Part shown: in pieces, positions 1 through 5,775 of the stretch
Layout: the number at the start of each line of letters is the position of its first letter
Position numbering within the stretch: position 1 is the stretch's first letter
NCBI GenBank assembly: GCA_016177145.1
Contig: JACOVV010000039.1
Location: forward strand, 1 to 10,777
Length of the DNA: 10,777 nucleotides
Direction of reading: 5' to 3'
Origin: Candidatus Omnitrophota bacterium
GTDB lineage: Bacteria > Omnitrophota > Gorgyraeia > JACOVV01
Program-made: the position numbers and the translations under genes
The notes under the pieces: model-generated
Databases searched by the model: none
The model's input: the letters and a program-made list of their open reading frames with translations, nothing else
Told to the model about the DNA's origin: nothing

Positions 1-95
1 ATCTTTCGATCACGCCACGCAACGAGGATCTCAGAAGGAGGCCCTGACCAAAATATCCCTGAGACGAAAACATTCGTATCCAGAACAATCCTCAT
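1..95 (-). CDS. PIN-domain toxin (N-terminal fragment)
   Basis: The 31 visible residues begin MRIVLDTNVFVSGIFW, the standard opening of PIN-fold ribonucleases: a beta strand ending in the first catalytic acidic residue (Asp6 of the LDTN motif), which in this family binds Mg2+ or Mn2+. The start ATG (95-93) overlaps the TGA of the upstream antitoxin gene by 4 bp (ATGA), so the two are probably translationally coupled. Family knowledge: such toxins cleave RNA and are held inactive by the partner antitoxin. The gene runs off the left edge of the window, so the other catalytic acidic residues cannot be checked. A partner of the AbrB type fits the 'PIN family toxin component' class. Function is inferred from the N-terminus and context only. 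Confidence 0.85.
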   Translation of the reverse strand, partial: MRIVLDTNVFVSGIFWSGPPSEILVAWRDRK

Positions 96-355
96 CCACG
101 CCTCCGAACCTTGGCGATTGCTGATTGGACATCGGATTTGCGAAGGCCGGCTGATCGAGCCTGTTTTCTCGCATTGGCGATCAAATCATCGAAGTCTCTC
201 ATGGAAGGAGTCGAGATTGTCTTTAACATGATCACGTCCCGCTCTCCTACGACAATGAACTGCGCGCCCTTTCGTAACTTCAACCTGTCTCGAACCTGCT
301 CTGGAATAACCACCTGCCCTCTGGCAGATAAGTGTGTTGTGCCTAACGTTGGCAT
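92..355 (-). CDS. AbrB/MazE-type antitoxin
   Basis: An 87-residue protein. Its N-terminal half (residues about 5-45, with GQVVIPEQVRDRLKLRKG) is the SpoVT/AbrB swapped-hairpin DNA-binding fold seen in MazE/VapB-type antitoxins; the charged C-terminal half is where such antitoxins contact their toxin. The reading frame stays open upstream to about 580, but the extension is encoded by a repeat element and is not credible. The ATG at 355 has an AAGGAG Shine-Dalgarno sequence 8 nt upstream and sits just behind a good promoter, so I chose it. It is cotranscribed with, and overlaps by 4 bp, the PIN toxin at 1-95. By family precedent it should neutralise the toxin and repress its own promoter. Confidence 0.88.
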   Translation of the reverse strand: MPTLGTTHLSARGQVVIPEQVRDRLKLRKGAQFIVVGERDVIMLKTISTPSMRDFDDLIANARKQARSAGLRKSDVQSAIAKVRRRG

Positions 356-367
356 AAATAGCTCCTT

Positions 368-381
368 TCTTACTAGTAAGA
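368..381. promoter_or_regulatory. Candidate antitoxin operator (palindrome)
   Basis: TCTTACTAGTAAGA is a perfect 14-bp palindrome immediately downstream of the -10 box, sharing one base with it, so it covers the expected transcription start. AbrB/MazE-type antitoxins usually bind palindromes overlapping their own promoter, which makes this a natural autoregulation site. That role is inference; the palindrome itself is seen directly. Confidence 0.5.
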
Positions 382-409
382 TTATAGCATGTTGGGTAAT
401 CAATTGCAA
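381..409 (-). promoter_or_regulatory. Sigma70-like promoter of the PIN/AbrB operon
   Basis: On the minus strand, TTGCAA (409-404, 4 of 6 matches to the -35 consensus) is followed after exactly 17 bp by a perfect TATAAT (386-381). The antitoxin Shine-Dalgarno sequence and ATG lie about 20-30 bp further downstream. Position, spacing and -10 match make this the likely promoter of the toxin-antitoxin pair. Confidence 0.75.
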
Positions 410-509
410 GGGCAGGTGATTGAAACTAGCGGCGGGCAAGCGAAACCGCATGCGGCGGGGTTTTGGGATTGGTTCAACGAGCGTTGTGATTTTTAATTTC
501 ACCCATACC

Positions 510-593
510 GTAGGGGCGGGCCTTGTGCTCGCCTCTCGGCGAAGCCGAGGGCCCGCCCTGATATAACAGGGCGCCCACAAGGGGCGCCCCTAC
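510..593. repeat. GTAGGGGC/GCCCCTAC-bounded hairpin repeat (copy C)
   Basis: An 84-bp element starting GTAGGGGC and ending GCCCCTAC, the same 8-bp inverted termini as three other elements in this window. Inside are nested hairpins: GGGCGGGC (514-521) with GCCCGCCC (551-558), enclosing CTCGGC (535-540) with GCCGAG (544-549). A separate GGGCGCCC (569-576) / GGGCGCCC (582-589) stem has a 5-nt loop. It lies in the gap between the SIR2-like gene and the antitoxin gene and accounts for the spurious upstream extension of the antitoxin frame. Confidence 0.8.
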
Positions 594-787
594 ATCATCG
601 GTTATTTCATGTTTTCAACAATGACGATTATCTAATTTGTCTCGCCGCGAGATAAAAAGAAAATTTACCCCTCGCGCAAGGGCGTCCCTTTTTTGGACGT
701 CCCCAGAACCCCTAAAAGCCGGAAAGAGGCGGGGGCTTTGTGAGTAGGAACTTTGCGGTTGTTGCGGTTACGGGTCTTTTAAAATTT
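594..787. other. Intergenic stretch, no gene seen
   Basis: No credible coding frame on either strand between repeat copy C and the SIR2-like stop codon. The only visible structure is an imperfect hairpin at 680-703, GGGCGTCC / GGACGTCCC around a CTTTTTT loop. It lacks a following T-run on either side, so it is not a convincing intrinsic terminator and may be another degraded hairpin repeat. Confidence 0.5.
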
Positions 788-2047
788 CTACTCCTTGATT
801 TTCTCTAATAGGCATCCAATACTGTCCTCTCCTTTTCTTAGATTACTGAAATCTAGTCTATTGTCATTACTATTAAGCAATGCAAGGTATCGTTTTCGGA
901 TGGCTTCCGCCTTTCCATCTTCTTCCCCTTTAATAACCACCGTCAATTTGGAATCTTTTCTAGAAAGAGCTTCATGAAATAAAAACCTAGCTGCGAGGTC
1001 TGTTTCTGGAAGAGAGTATCCAATCACGTATATTTTGTTTGCGTCAACCATACTATTCTTAGCCTCTTGCCATTGATCCATGATCCCTCTAATCGCGTAA
1101 AATGAACTCTTATCCAGAACAGGAGGAATAATCAAAGGCGAGAGCCCTTTCTTGTTTCTATCCACTTCAACTTTTTCTCGAAAGTTCCCCTCCTTCCAAT
1201 GACTGAAGTATAACTCACCAGAAAACTCCGTATTCCCACTGTAATACCAATTGATCGAACCATGCAGTTTTAACAATCGGAAGGTATCTGTTTTATCCCT
1301 GCTAAGTAAGGTCTGCGTTCGTAATCTAATATGTTTGATAGGTATCTGATAAAGGTCGTTCACACCGATATAACAGTTCAGTCTTTTATAAGCAGCATTT
1401 ATCAAGTCTTTCTCTCCTTCTTTGCTAAAACTGACTCGCATTTCTTTTGCGATGAATTCAAAAATCTCATTAATGTTTTGTGGCCTCGGCATAATCATAG
1501 AAAGTTGTTTCTGATCAAGTTTACAATCTTCTGGTAAGTTGTCCTGCATTTCTTCCTTAACATAAAGTTTCACCATTGTGAAATCTAGTGAATTATCATC
1601 CCCGCATGATTCAACGGAAAATTTTGTTCTTAGATAACTTTCGGCAAGTCTTTCAATAGTGGTATCGTAGTTGAAAGAAATTATCGCAGCCTCCCATTTA
1701 TGCCAAAGAGATAGTAACGATCTGACATAGGCATTACTCACATTAAACGCCTTTTCTTGTTTGCTGAAGATTTCTTGGATAATCTTTGTTATCAGATGGT
1801 ACGCAGCCAGATTGCGATGTTTTTCTATTACATTCCGCCACGGATTTTCTTGAAAAAGATAAGTCATCAAATGTTCGATATTATCCTTAAGTGCCGCAGG
1901 ACAGTTTTTAATCGTTTCTTTTTCGGGGCTGTTCTCTCTGGAATCTATCTCTTTTTGAACGAGATCGCTTAGTTCTGACAATAATGGCAGATTAGCAATT
2001 TCCTTGGCAAACCCAGCACCTATAATAAATACTGGTTTATTTGTCGT
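788..2047 (-). CDS. SIR2-like NAD-binding protein (possible defence effector), ACG start
   Basis: A 419-residue protein when read from ACG at 2047-2045. The N-terminus, PVFIIGAGFAKEI (about residues 5-17), is the glycine-rich NAD-binding loop of SIR2-fold proteins. Further family landmarks are ISFNYDTTIE (Asn about 126), KLHGSINW (His about 262) and IYVIGYSLPETD (about 339-350). In SIR2 enzymes the Asn and His positions are catalytic, so NAD hydrolase or deacylase chemistry is plausible. Stand-alone proteins of this SIR2_2 type are known as NAD-depleting antiphage effectors, but no defence partner gene is visible here, so that role is inference. The first canonical start codon, TTG at 1981, would delete the glycine loop. 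The ACG is preceded by AGGAG at 5 nt and by an in-frame TAA a few codons upstream. Base composition is clearly more AT-rich than the chaperone genes, suggesting horizontal transfer. Confidence 0.8.
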   Translation of the reverse strand, partial: TTNKPVFIIGAGFAKEIANLPLLSELSDLVQKEIDSRENSPEKETIKNCPAALKDNIEHLMTYLFQENPWRNVIEKHRNLAAYHLITKIIQEIFSKQEKAFNVSNAYVRSLLSLWHKWEAAIISFNYDTTIERLAESYLRTKFSVESCGDDNSLDFTMVKLYVKEEMQDNLPEDCKLDQKQLSMIMPRPQNINEIFEFIAKEMRVSFSKEGEKDLINAAYKRLNCYIGVNDLYQIPIKHIRLRTQTLLSRDKTDTFRLLKLHGSINWYYSGNTEFSGELYFSHWKEGNFREKVEVDRNKKGLSPLIIPPVLDKSSFYAIRGIMDQWQEAKNSMVDANKIYVIGYSLPETDLAARFLFHEALSRKDSKLTVVIKGEEDGKAEAIRKRYLALLNSNDNRLDFSNLRKGEDSIGCLLEKIKE

Positions 2048-2052
2048 AATTA

Positions 2053-2057
2053 CTCCT
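2053..2057 (-). promoter_or_regulatory. Shine-Dalgarno sequence of the SIR2-like gene
   Basis: AGGAG on the minus strand, 5 nt before the ACG codon at 2047-2045. It decides the start: no ATG, GTG or TTG lies between the upstream in-frame TAA and the GAGFA motif, and the later TTG at 1981 has no such sequence. Confidence 0.6.
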
Positions 2058-2145
2058 ACTTTTTATCTTCTTAATTAGCTAAAACTACTAAGCATTCTGT
2101 TTGAACTAACATGAATAAACGGCCTTTTTTTGCCACTCCCATCAC

Positions 2146-2322
2146 GGGCGGGAATGGCTTTCCGAGCGACATGTCGAATTTAGCTTTTGGACGAGGATGG
2201 CTTTGGCCGAGATGTCTGACGAGTCCGCCGCAGCTAGGCGGACGAGGAGTTTCGAGGCCAATCCGAAGTCCAAAAGCGTTAAAAATTCGACCTAGGAGCG
2301 AGGGAAGCCATTCCCGCTCGCC
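2146..2322. repeat. Long imperfect inverted repeat (MITE- or REP-like cruciform)
   Basis: Arms of about 50 bp (2146-2192 and 2268-2322) match when one is reverse-complemented. They share GCGGGAATGGCTT, GTCGAATTT and GCTTTTGGAC in the same order, with small insertions and substitutions between. The pairing continues inward to a terminal stem GTCCGCC (2223-2229) / GGCGGAC (2237-2243) with a 7-nt loop. The whole unit can fold as one long hairpin on either strand. It starts 15 bp beyond the stop of the last heat-shock-operon gene and ends before the SIR2-like gene. No transposase is present; it looks like a non-autonomous element. No T-run follows on the minus strand, so an intrinsic terminator role is not supported. 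Confidence 0.75.
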
Positions 2323-2336
2323 TAATGATAATTCGT

Positions 2337-2513
2337 TCACCGCACCCTCAACCGGCTCGCGGGGATATGGACGATCTTTCCGTCGCGCCAGACGACGAGC
2401 GGGTCGCCGGTTTGTTTGTGCTCGATGATGACTTTGCGGACGGCTTTTTTAAGAGCTTGTTCCGCTTTTGCAATAACGGGAGGTAAATTTTCTTTCAGAC
2501 TCGATTTCCTCAT
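2337..2513 (-). CDS. Small 58-residue protein paired with the zeta-like kinase
   Basis: A complete frame beginning MRKSSLKENLPPVIAKAEQA and ending in TGA at 2339-2337. Its ATG (2513-2511) overlaps the kinase TGA by 4 bp (ATGA), and a strong GGAGG (2522-2518) lies 4 nt upstream, inside the kinase gene. The N-terminal half is a Lys/Ala-rich predicted helix (about 13-32). The C-terminal half reads GDPLVVWRDGKIVHIPA, a compact predicted beta hairpin with a WRDGK turn. This is not a random open frame: codon use resembles the upstream genes and the coupling is exact. I do not recognise a named family. By position and size it could be the antitoxin or partner of the P-loop kinase; that is inference. 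Confidence 0.75.
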   Translation of the reverse strand: MRKSSLKENLPPVIAKAEQALKKAVRKVIIEHKQTGDPLVVWRDGKIVHIPASRLRVR

Positions 2514-3097
2514 AAATCCTCCACCTGTTTAAGTACCTTTTTAAATAAGGCCTCATCAAAGATTTTTAACGCCTTTTCTTGCTCATGTGCTATTAAGCGC
2601 GGCTTTTCTTCAGAATTATCAAAGATCCCCCAAATATCAACAAGTGACCTATAAGATTTAAAGAAATTTTCTAATCCTCTCTTGAATCGTCTTCGGACAT
2701 CTTTCTCAGGAACATTATGTCCGCCTCTGTGAACTCTATCCGCGATACGCGCCAACGCGAATTCTACGGTCGGCACCCAGAGAAAGAAGAGATGAATTTT
2801 ATACCCCTGGGCTTTTAGTTTCCGGAACAATGAAAGATAGGTGATTCCCGCTAATGTCGTTTCAAAACCAAAGTCGCTTTTCTTCTTGGCAAGCACTTGG
2901 ATTTGATCCAGCAGAAGCCGGCCGGCGCGTAAAGCCGCGGTCTCCGGTGAAAACGGGGCCAATCCTCCCGCAATGAGGTCGGCGTTAATAAATTCTTTGC
3001 AATGCACGAAGTGCGGCAGGAATTCTCTGGCGAACGTCGTTTTACCGGCGCCATTCGGACCCGCGATGATGTAAAGATTTGGGGAGGGTTTGTTCAT
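2510..3097 (-). CDS. Zeta-toxin-like P-loop kinase
   Basis: A 195-residue protein of the zeta-toxin/'predicted ABC-type ATPase' kinase group. A Walker A motif GPNGAGKTT sits at 13-21. FINAD ends in an acidic residue at 40, where zeta toxins have the catalytic Asp. GFETTLAG (77-84) and the RIADRVHRGGHNVPEKDVRRRF stretch (117-138) supply the substrate loop and the arginine lid. Known zeta toxins phosphorylate UDP-N-acetylglucosamine, blocking cell-wall synthesis; whether this short member does so is unknown. The ATG (3097-3095) overlaps the upstream DUF1015 stop by 4 bp (ATGA) and has only a weak Shine-Dalgarno sequence, so it likely depends on coupling. There is no epsilon antitoxin upstream; the candidate partner is the small gene at 2337-2513. 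It could instead be a housekeeping nucleotide or sugar kinase. Confidence 0.85.
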   Translation of the reverse strand: MNKPSPNLYIIAGPNGAGKTTFAREFLPHFVHCKEFINADLIAGGLAPFSPETAALRAGRLLLDQIQVLAKKKSDFGFETTLAGITYLSLFRKLKAQGYKIHLFFLWVPTVEFALARIADRVHRGGHNVPEKDVRRRFKRGLENFFKSYRSLVDIWGIFDNSEEKPRLIAHEQEKALKIFDEALFKKVLKQVEDL

Positions 3098-4365
3098 GAT
3101 AACTTGTTAATCACCAGCCCGCTCAAGAGTTTCGGATAGAAATACGTGGACTTCTGCGGCAGGCGGGTGCTGGCGCCGGCGATGGAGTAGATCTGCTCGA
3201 TCGGCGTCGGGTTTAAGAGAAACGTCATCTCATAACCGTTCCGCTCCACCTGATCAATCGCCTTCTGCGCGTCGGGAGTGAAATAGATATGCTCCTCGTC
3301 TACAGGATGGTCGAGAATTTGCTTTAACACGATCGTGTGCAGAATCGAAACGTCCAATTGTCGCATCGGCGGCGGAAGTTCAGACAATAAAGCGTTGGCG
3401 GCAGAATTGTGCTGGAGGGTCAATAAATAGCTCTTTCTTCCCTTTAGATAGAGCCCGAACGCCGGCCGCTTCCCTTTTTGTTCGGCCAGTTGAGCCAGCA
3501 GTTGGTGGCTTGAGACATTTTTGATTTCAAAATAACCGTTTAATTCCCGGATAATCCCTTCCTTCTGCGACGTCCGCCCTCCCTGCAAGACCCGGTGAAA
3601 CGGCCAGATGGTGAGCCCCTGATCTTTGGCGCTGACAAAGTGCATGAGAACGAACTCGTAGGGGGCGTCGGGATCAGTTTTGCCTGCTTGGCGTCTCCGC
3701 TCACTCCGATAAGCCAGAGCCGATTCGTAGCGGTGGTGGCCGTCGGCGATGAGGATCTTTTCTCCGACCAGCGCGTCCTGAAGGGACCGGACGACGGACG
3801 GATCTGACACCTGCCAGAATTCATGCCGGACTCCGGCGATCTCGATTCCAACCGGCGCCGGATGCTGGTCGGTGTATTCTTTGATTGTTTTGACGAAGAG
3901 GCGGTCTTGATCTTCAATGATTCCGAAGATTGGGCTTAAGTTGGCCTGAACGGTCCGAAGCAACGTGAAGCGGTCTTCTTTCGGTTTGGAGAGGGTCTGT
4001 TCGTGCGGCAGGACCGAACTTCCTTCGGTCTCCTGCAAACGAAGTGATCCCATGCAGCCGAGCCGTTTCTTTTTGACTCCGTTATCCATGTACTCTTGCG
4101 CGTAAAGATAAAAACTGGGAGCATCGTCCTGAATCAGGATTTTCTTTTTCTGCCACTCGTCGAAAATTCGCGCCGCCCCTTCGTAATCGGCGCCGGGAAG
4201 AATCAAGTGGCAAATATTGTAAGGATACGCGCGGTACTGTTCTCTTTCACCTGATGAAATCACGTCATACGGAGGGGCGATCGCTTTGGCGATTTCTACT
4301 TTTTTTGTGTCATACCGCAGGCCGCGGAATGGGATGACTTCCGTGATTAGTTTTTCGACGGGCAT
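3094..4365 (-). CDS. DUF1015 family protein
   Basis: A 423-residue protein with DUF1015 landmarks: an N-terminal VIPFRGLRYD (10-19), APPYDVIS (30-37), LPHEQTLSKPKEDR (119-132) and the conserved IADGHHRYESALAYR (206-220), whose His and acidic residues suggest an active or metal site. The biochemical function of the family is not established as far as I know. I chose ATG 4365 because MPVEKLITEVIPF is the usual N-terminus; a TTG at 4401 would add 12 residues with no better ribosome site. The start overlaps the FmdB-like gene by 19 bp and the stop overlaps the kinase ATG by 4 bp, so it is embedded in the operon. The Shine-Dalgarno sequence is weak (GAGA), consistent with coupling. Confidence 0.88.
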   Translation of the reverse strand: MPVEKLITEVIPFRGLRYDTKKVEIAKAIAPPYDVISSGEREQYRAYPYNICHLILPGADYEGAARIFDEWQKKKILIQDDAPSFYLYAQEYMDNGVKKKRLGCMGSLRLQETEGSSVLPHEQTLSKPKEDRFTLLRTVQANLSPIFGIIEDQDRLFVKTIKEYTDQHPAPVGIEIAGVRHEFWQVSDPSVVRSLQDALVGEKILIADGHHRYESALAYRSERRRQAGKTDPDAPYEFVLMHFVSAKDQGLTIWPFHRVLQGGRTSQKEGIIRELNGYFEIKNVSSHQLLAQLAEQKGKRPAFGLYLKGRKSYLLTLQHNSAANALLSELPPPMRQLDVSILHTIVLKQILDHPVDEEHIYFTPDAQKAIDQVERNGYEMTFLLNPTPIEQIYSIAGASTRLPQKSTYFYPKLLSGLVINKLS

Positions 4366-4637
4366 GTCGGTTTCTCGCAGGTTGACGGGGTCCCGGAACA
4401 AGGTTCACTTTTTTTGGCGTTCGATTTTTCTTTGCTGGCTTTCTCTTGATAGGAAGAGCTCCGATAATCGGTGGCGTAGAACCCGCTTCCTTTAAAGAGA
4501 ACCCCGGAGCCGCCGCTGATCACTCTGCGGATTTTACCCTTGCATTTGGGGCACTGGGTCAGCGGTTTCGCGCTGATCGGCTGAAACTGGTCAAAGCGAT
4601 GCTTGCATTTCTGGCAGAGGTATTCGTAAGTCGGCAT
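4347..4637 (-). CDS. FmdB-type zinc ribbon protein
   Basis: A 96-residue protein beginning MPTYEYLCQKCKHRFDQFQP, the standard start of the FmdB_N zinc ribbon. Zinc ligands are C8-x2-C11 and C29-P-x-C32. After IRRVISGGSGVLFKGSGFYATDYR the tail (61-96) is Ser/Lys-rich and low in complexity, with three more cysteines (80, 87, 92). The family is small and of uncertain regulatory function. The ATG at 4637 is 1 nt after the dnaJ stop, and its AAAGGAGG sits inside the last dnaJ codons, so dnaJ and this gene are tightly coupled. An upstream in-frame start at 4685 would lie within dnaJ and lacks family support. Confidence 0.9.
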   Translation of the reverse strand: MPTYEYLCQKCKHRFDQFQPISAKPLTQCPKCKGKIRRVISGGSGVLFKGSGFYATDYRSSSYQEKASKEKSNAKKSEPCSGTPSTCEKPTCPSKN

Positions 4638-4638
4638 T

Positions 4639-5775
4639 TCATGAACCTCCTTTAAATATCTTCTTCGCTTTTTCGATAAATTCACTCATCAACGGATACG
4701 ATGCTTTTCCATTCATCTGTTCAAATTGCCTTAAAAGTTCTTTCTGCTCATGACTCAAATTTTTGGGAATTTCAACGATCACTCGCACCATCTGATCGCC
4801 GCGGCCGTAGCCGCCGGAGCCGACGACTCCCTTCCCCTTGAGCCGAAAGAGCGTCCCGCTCTGAGTGCCGGCCGGGACTTTCATCCTCGCTTTTCCTTCC
4901 GCCAGCGTCGGGACTTCGATTTCGGCGCCGAGCGCCGCCTGCACAAAACTGATCGGGACTTCGCAGTAAAGATGGTCTCCCTCCCGCTGGAAAATTTCAT
5001 GGGAATGGACCGAGAGGACAACGTATAAATCGCCCCGGCCGCCGCCGCGAGTCCCCGCTTCCCCTTCACCGCGCAGACGCAGGCGGGTGTTATCCTCAAC
5101 GCCGGCGGGAACTTTAATGCTGATCTTACGGTGCGCGCGAACTCGTCCTTCGCCGTGACAACGAGAACAAGGAGTCGTGATCATCTCTCCCTGCCCGTGG
5201 CATCGGTGGCAGGTGGTGGCAATGCTGAAGAACCCTTGCGACATCCGCACCTGTCCTGATCCCTGACAAGTGCCGCAGGTCTGGCGTTTGGTCCCCGGTT
5301 TGGCCCCTTCGCCGTGACATTCGCCGCAGAGTTCAGCCCGGGGAACATCCACCGATTTCTCCGTGCCGAAGACCGATTCCTCAAAAGAAATTTCCAGTCC
5401 CATCTGAAGATCGGAACCGCGCGTTCCTCTGGAACCGCGCCCGCCGCCTCTCTCTGTGCCAAAGAAGTCGGCGAAGATGTCGCCGAAGACTTCGCTAAAA
5501 TCAAATCCGGAAAAACCTCCGGCGCCAAACCCGCCGGCCCCCGCTCCGACGCCGGCGTGACCGAACTGATCGTACGCTTTTCGTTTCTCGGAATCGCTTA
5601 AGATGGCGTACGCCTCCGACAGCTCTTTGAATCTCTCCTCCGCTTCCTTATTTCCCGGATTACGGTCAGGGTGATATTGCAGAGCTAATTTACGGTACGC
5701 TTTCTTCAGTTCGTCGGCGGAGGCGTTGCGTGAAACACCGAGGAGTTCGTAGTAATCGCGTTTTGTTGTTGCCAT
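4639..5775 (-). CDS. dnaJ: Chaperone DnaJ (Hsp40)
   Basis: A 378-residue type I DnaJ. The J domain (about 5-72) has HPD at 35-37, which stimulates DnaK ATP hydrolysis. A Gly/Phe-rich linker follows (72-120), then four CxxCxGxG zinc-binding repeats starting at Cys150, Cys167, Cys189 and Cys203. The C-terminal substrate-binding beta domains start near [10 protein letters not shown]. All key motifs are intact and length is normal. The ATG shares one base with the dnaK stop (TAATG) and is preceded by GGAG at 6 nt. DnaJ delivers unfolded clients to DnaK in the cytosol. Expression should follow the HrcA/CIRCE promoter upstream of hrcA. Confidence 0.98.
   Translation of the reverse strand: MATTKRDYYELLGVSRNASADELKKAYRKLALQYHPDRNPGNKEAEERFKELSEAYAILSDSEKRKAYDQFGHAGVGAGAGGFGAGGFSGFDFSEVFGDIFADFFGTERGGGRGSRGTRGSDLQMGLEISFEESVFGTEKSVDVPRAELCGECHGEGAKPGTKRQTCGTCQGSGQVRMSQGFFSIATTCHRCHGQGEMITTPCSRCHGEGRVRAHRKISIKVPAGVEDNTRLRLRGEGEAGTRGGGRGDLYVVLSVHSHEIFQREGDHLYCEVPISFVQAALGAEIEVPTLAEGKARMKVPAGTQSGTLFRLKGKGVVGSGGYGRGDQMVRVIVEIPKNLSHEQKELLRQFEQMNGKASYPLMSEFIEKAKKIFKGGS

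Noticed and set aside
356..580. N-terminal extension of the antitoxin frame to 580
   Set aside because: The added residues are encoded by repeat copy C and the promoter region; the ATG at 355 has the proper Shine-Dalgarno sequence and the family N-terminus.
680..703. Intrinsic terminator for the SIR2-like gene
   Set aside because: The stem is imperfect, the T-run lies in the loop, and no T-run follows the stem on the transcribed strand.
2071..2340. 89-codon minus-strand frame between the SIR2-like gene and the small protein gene
   Set aside because: It is read almost entirely through the long inverted repeat at 2146-2322, has no recognisable domain and no good ribosome site, and overlaps the end of the better-supported gene at 2337-2513.
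3540..3917. 125-codon minus-strand frame inside the DUF1015 gene
   Set aside because: An out-of-frame Arg/Ser/Pro-rich shadow; the DUF1015 frame has the conserved family motifs through this region.
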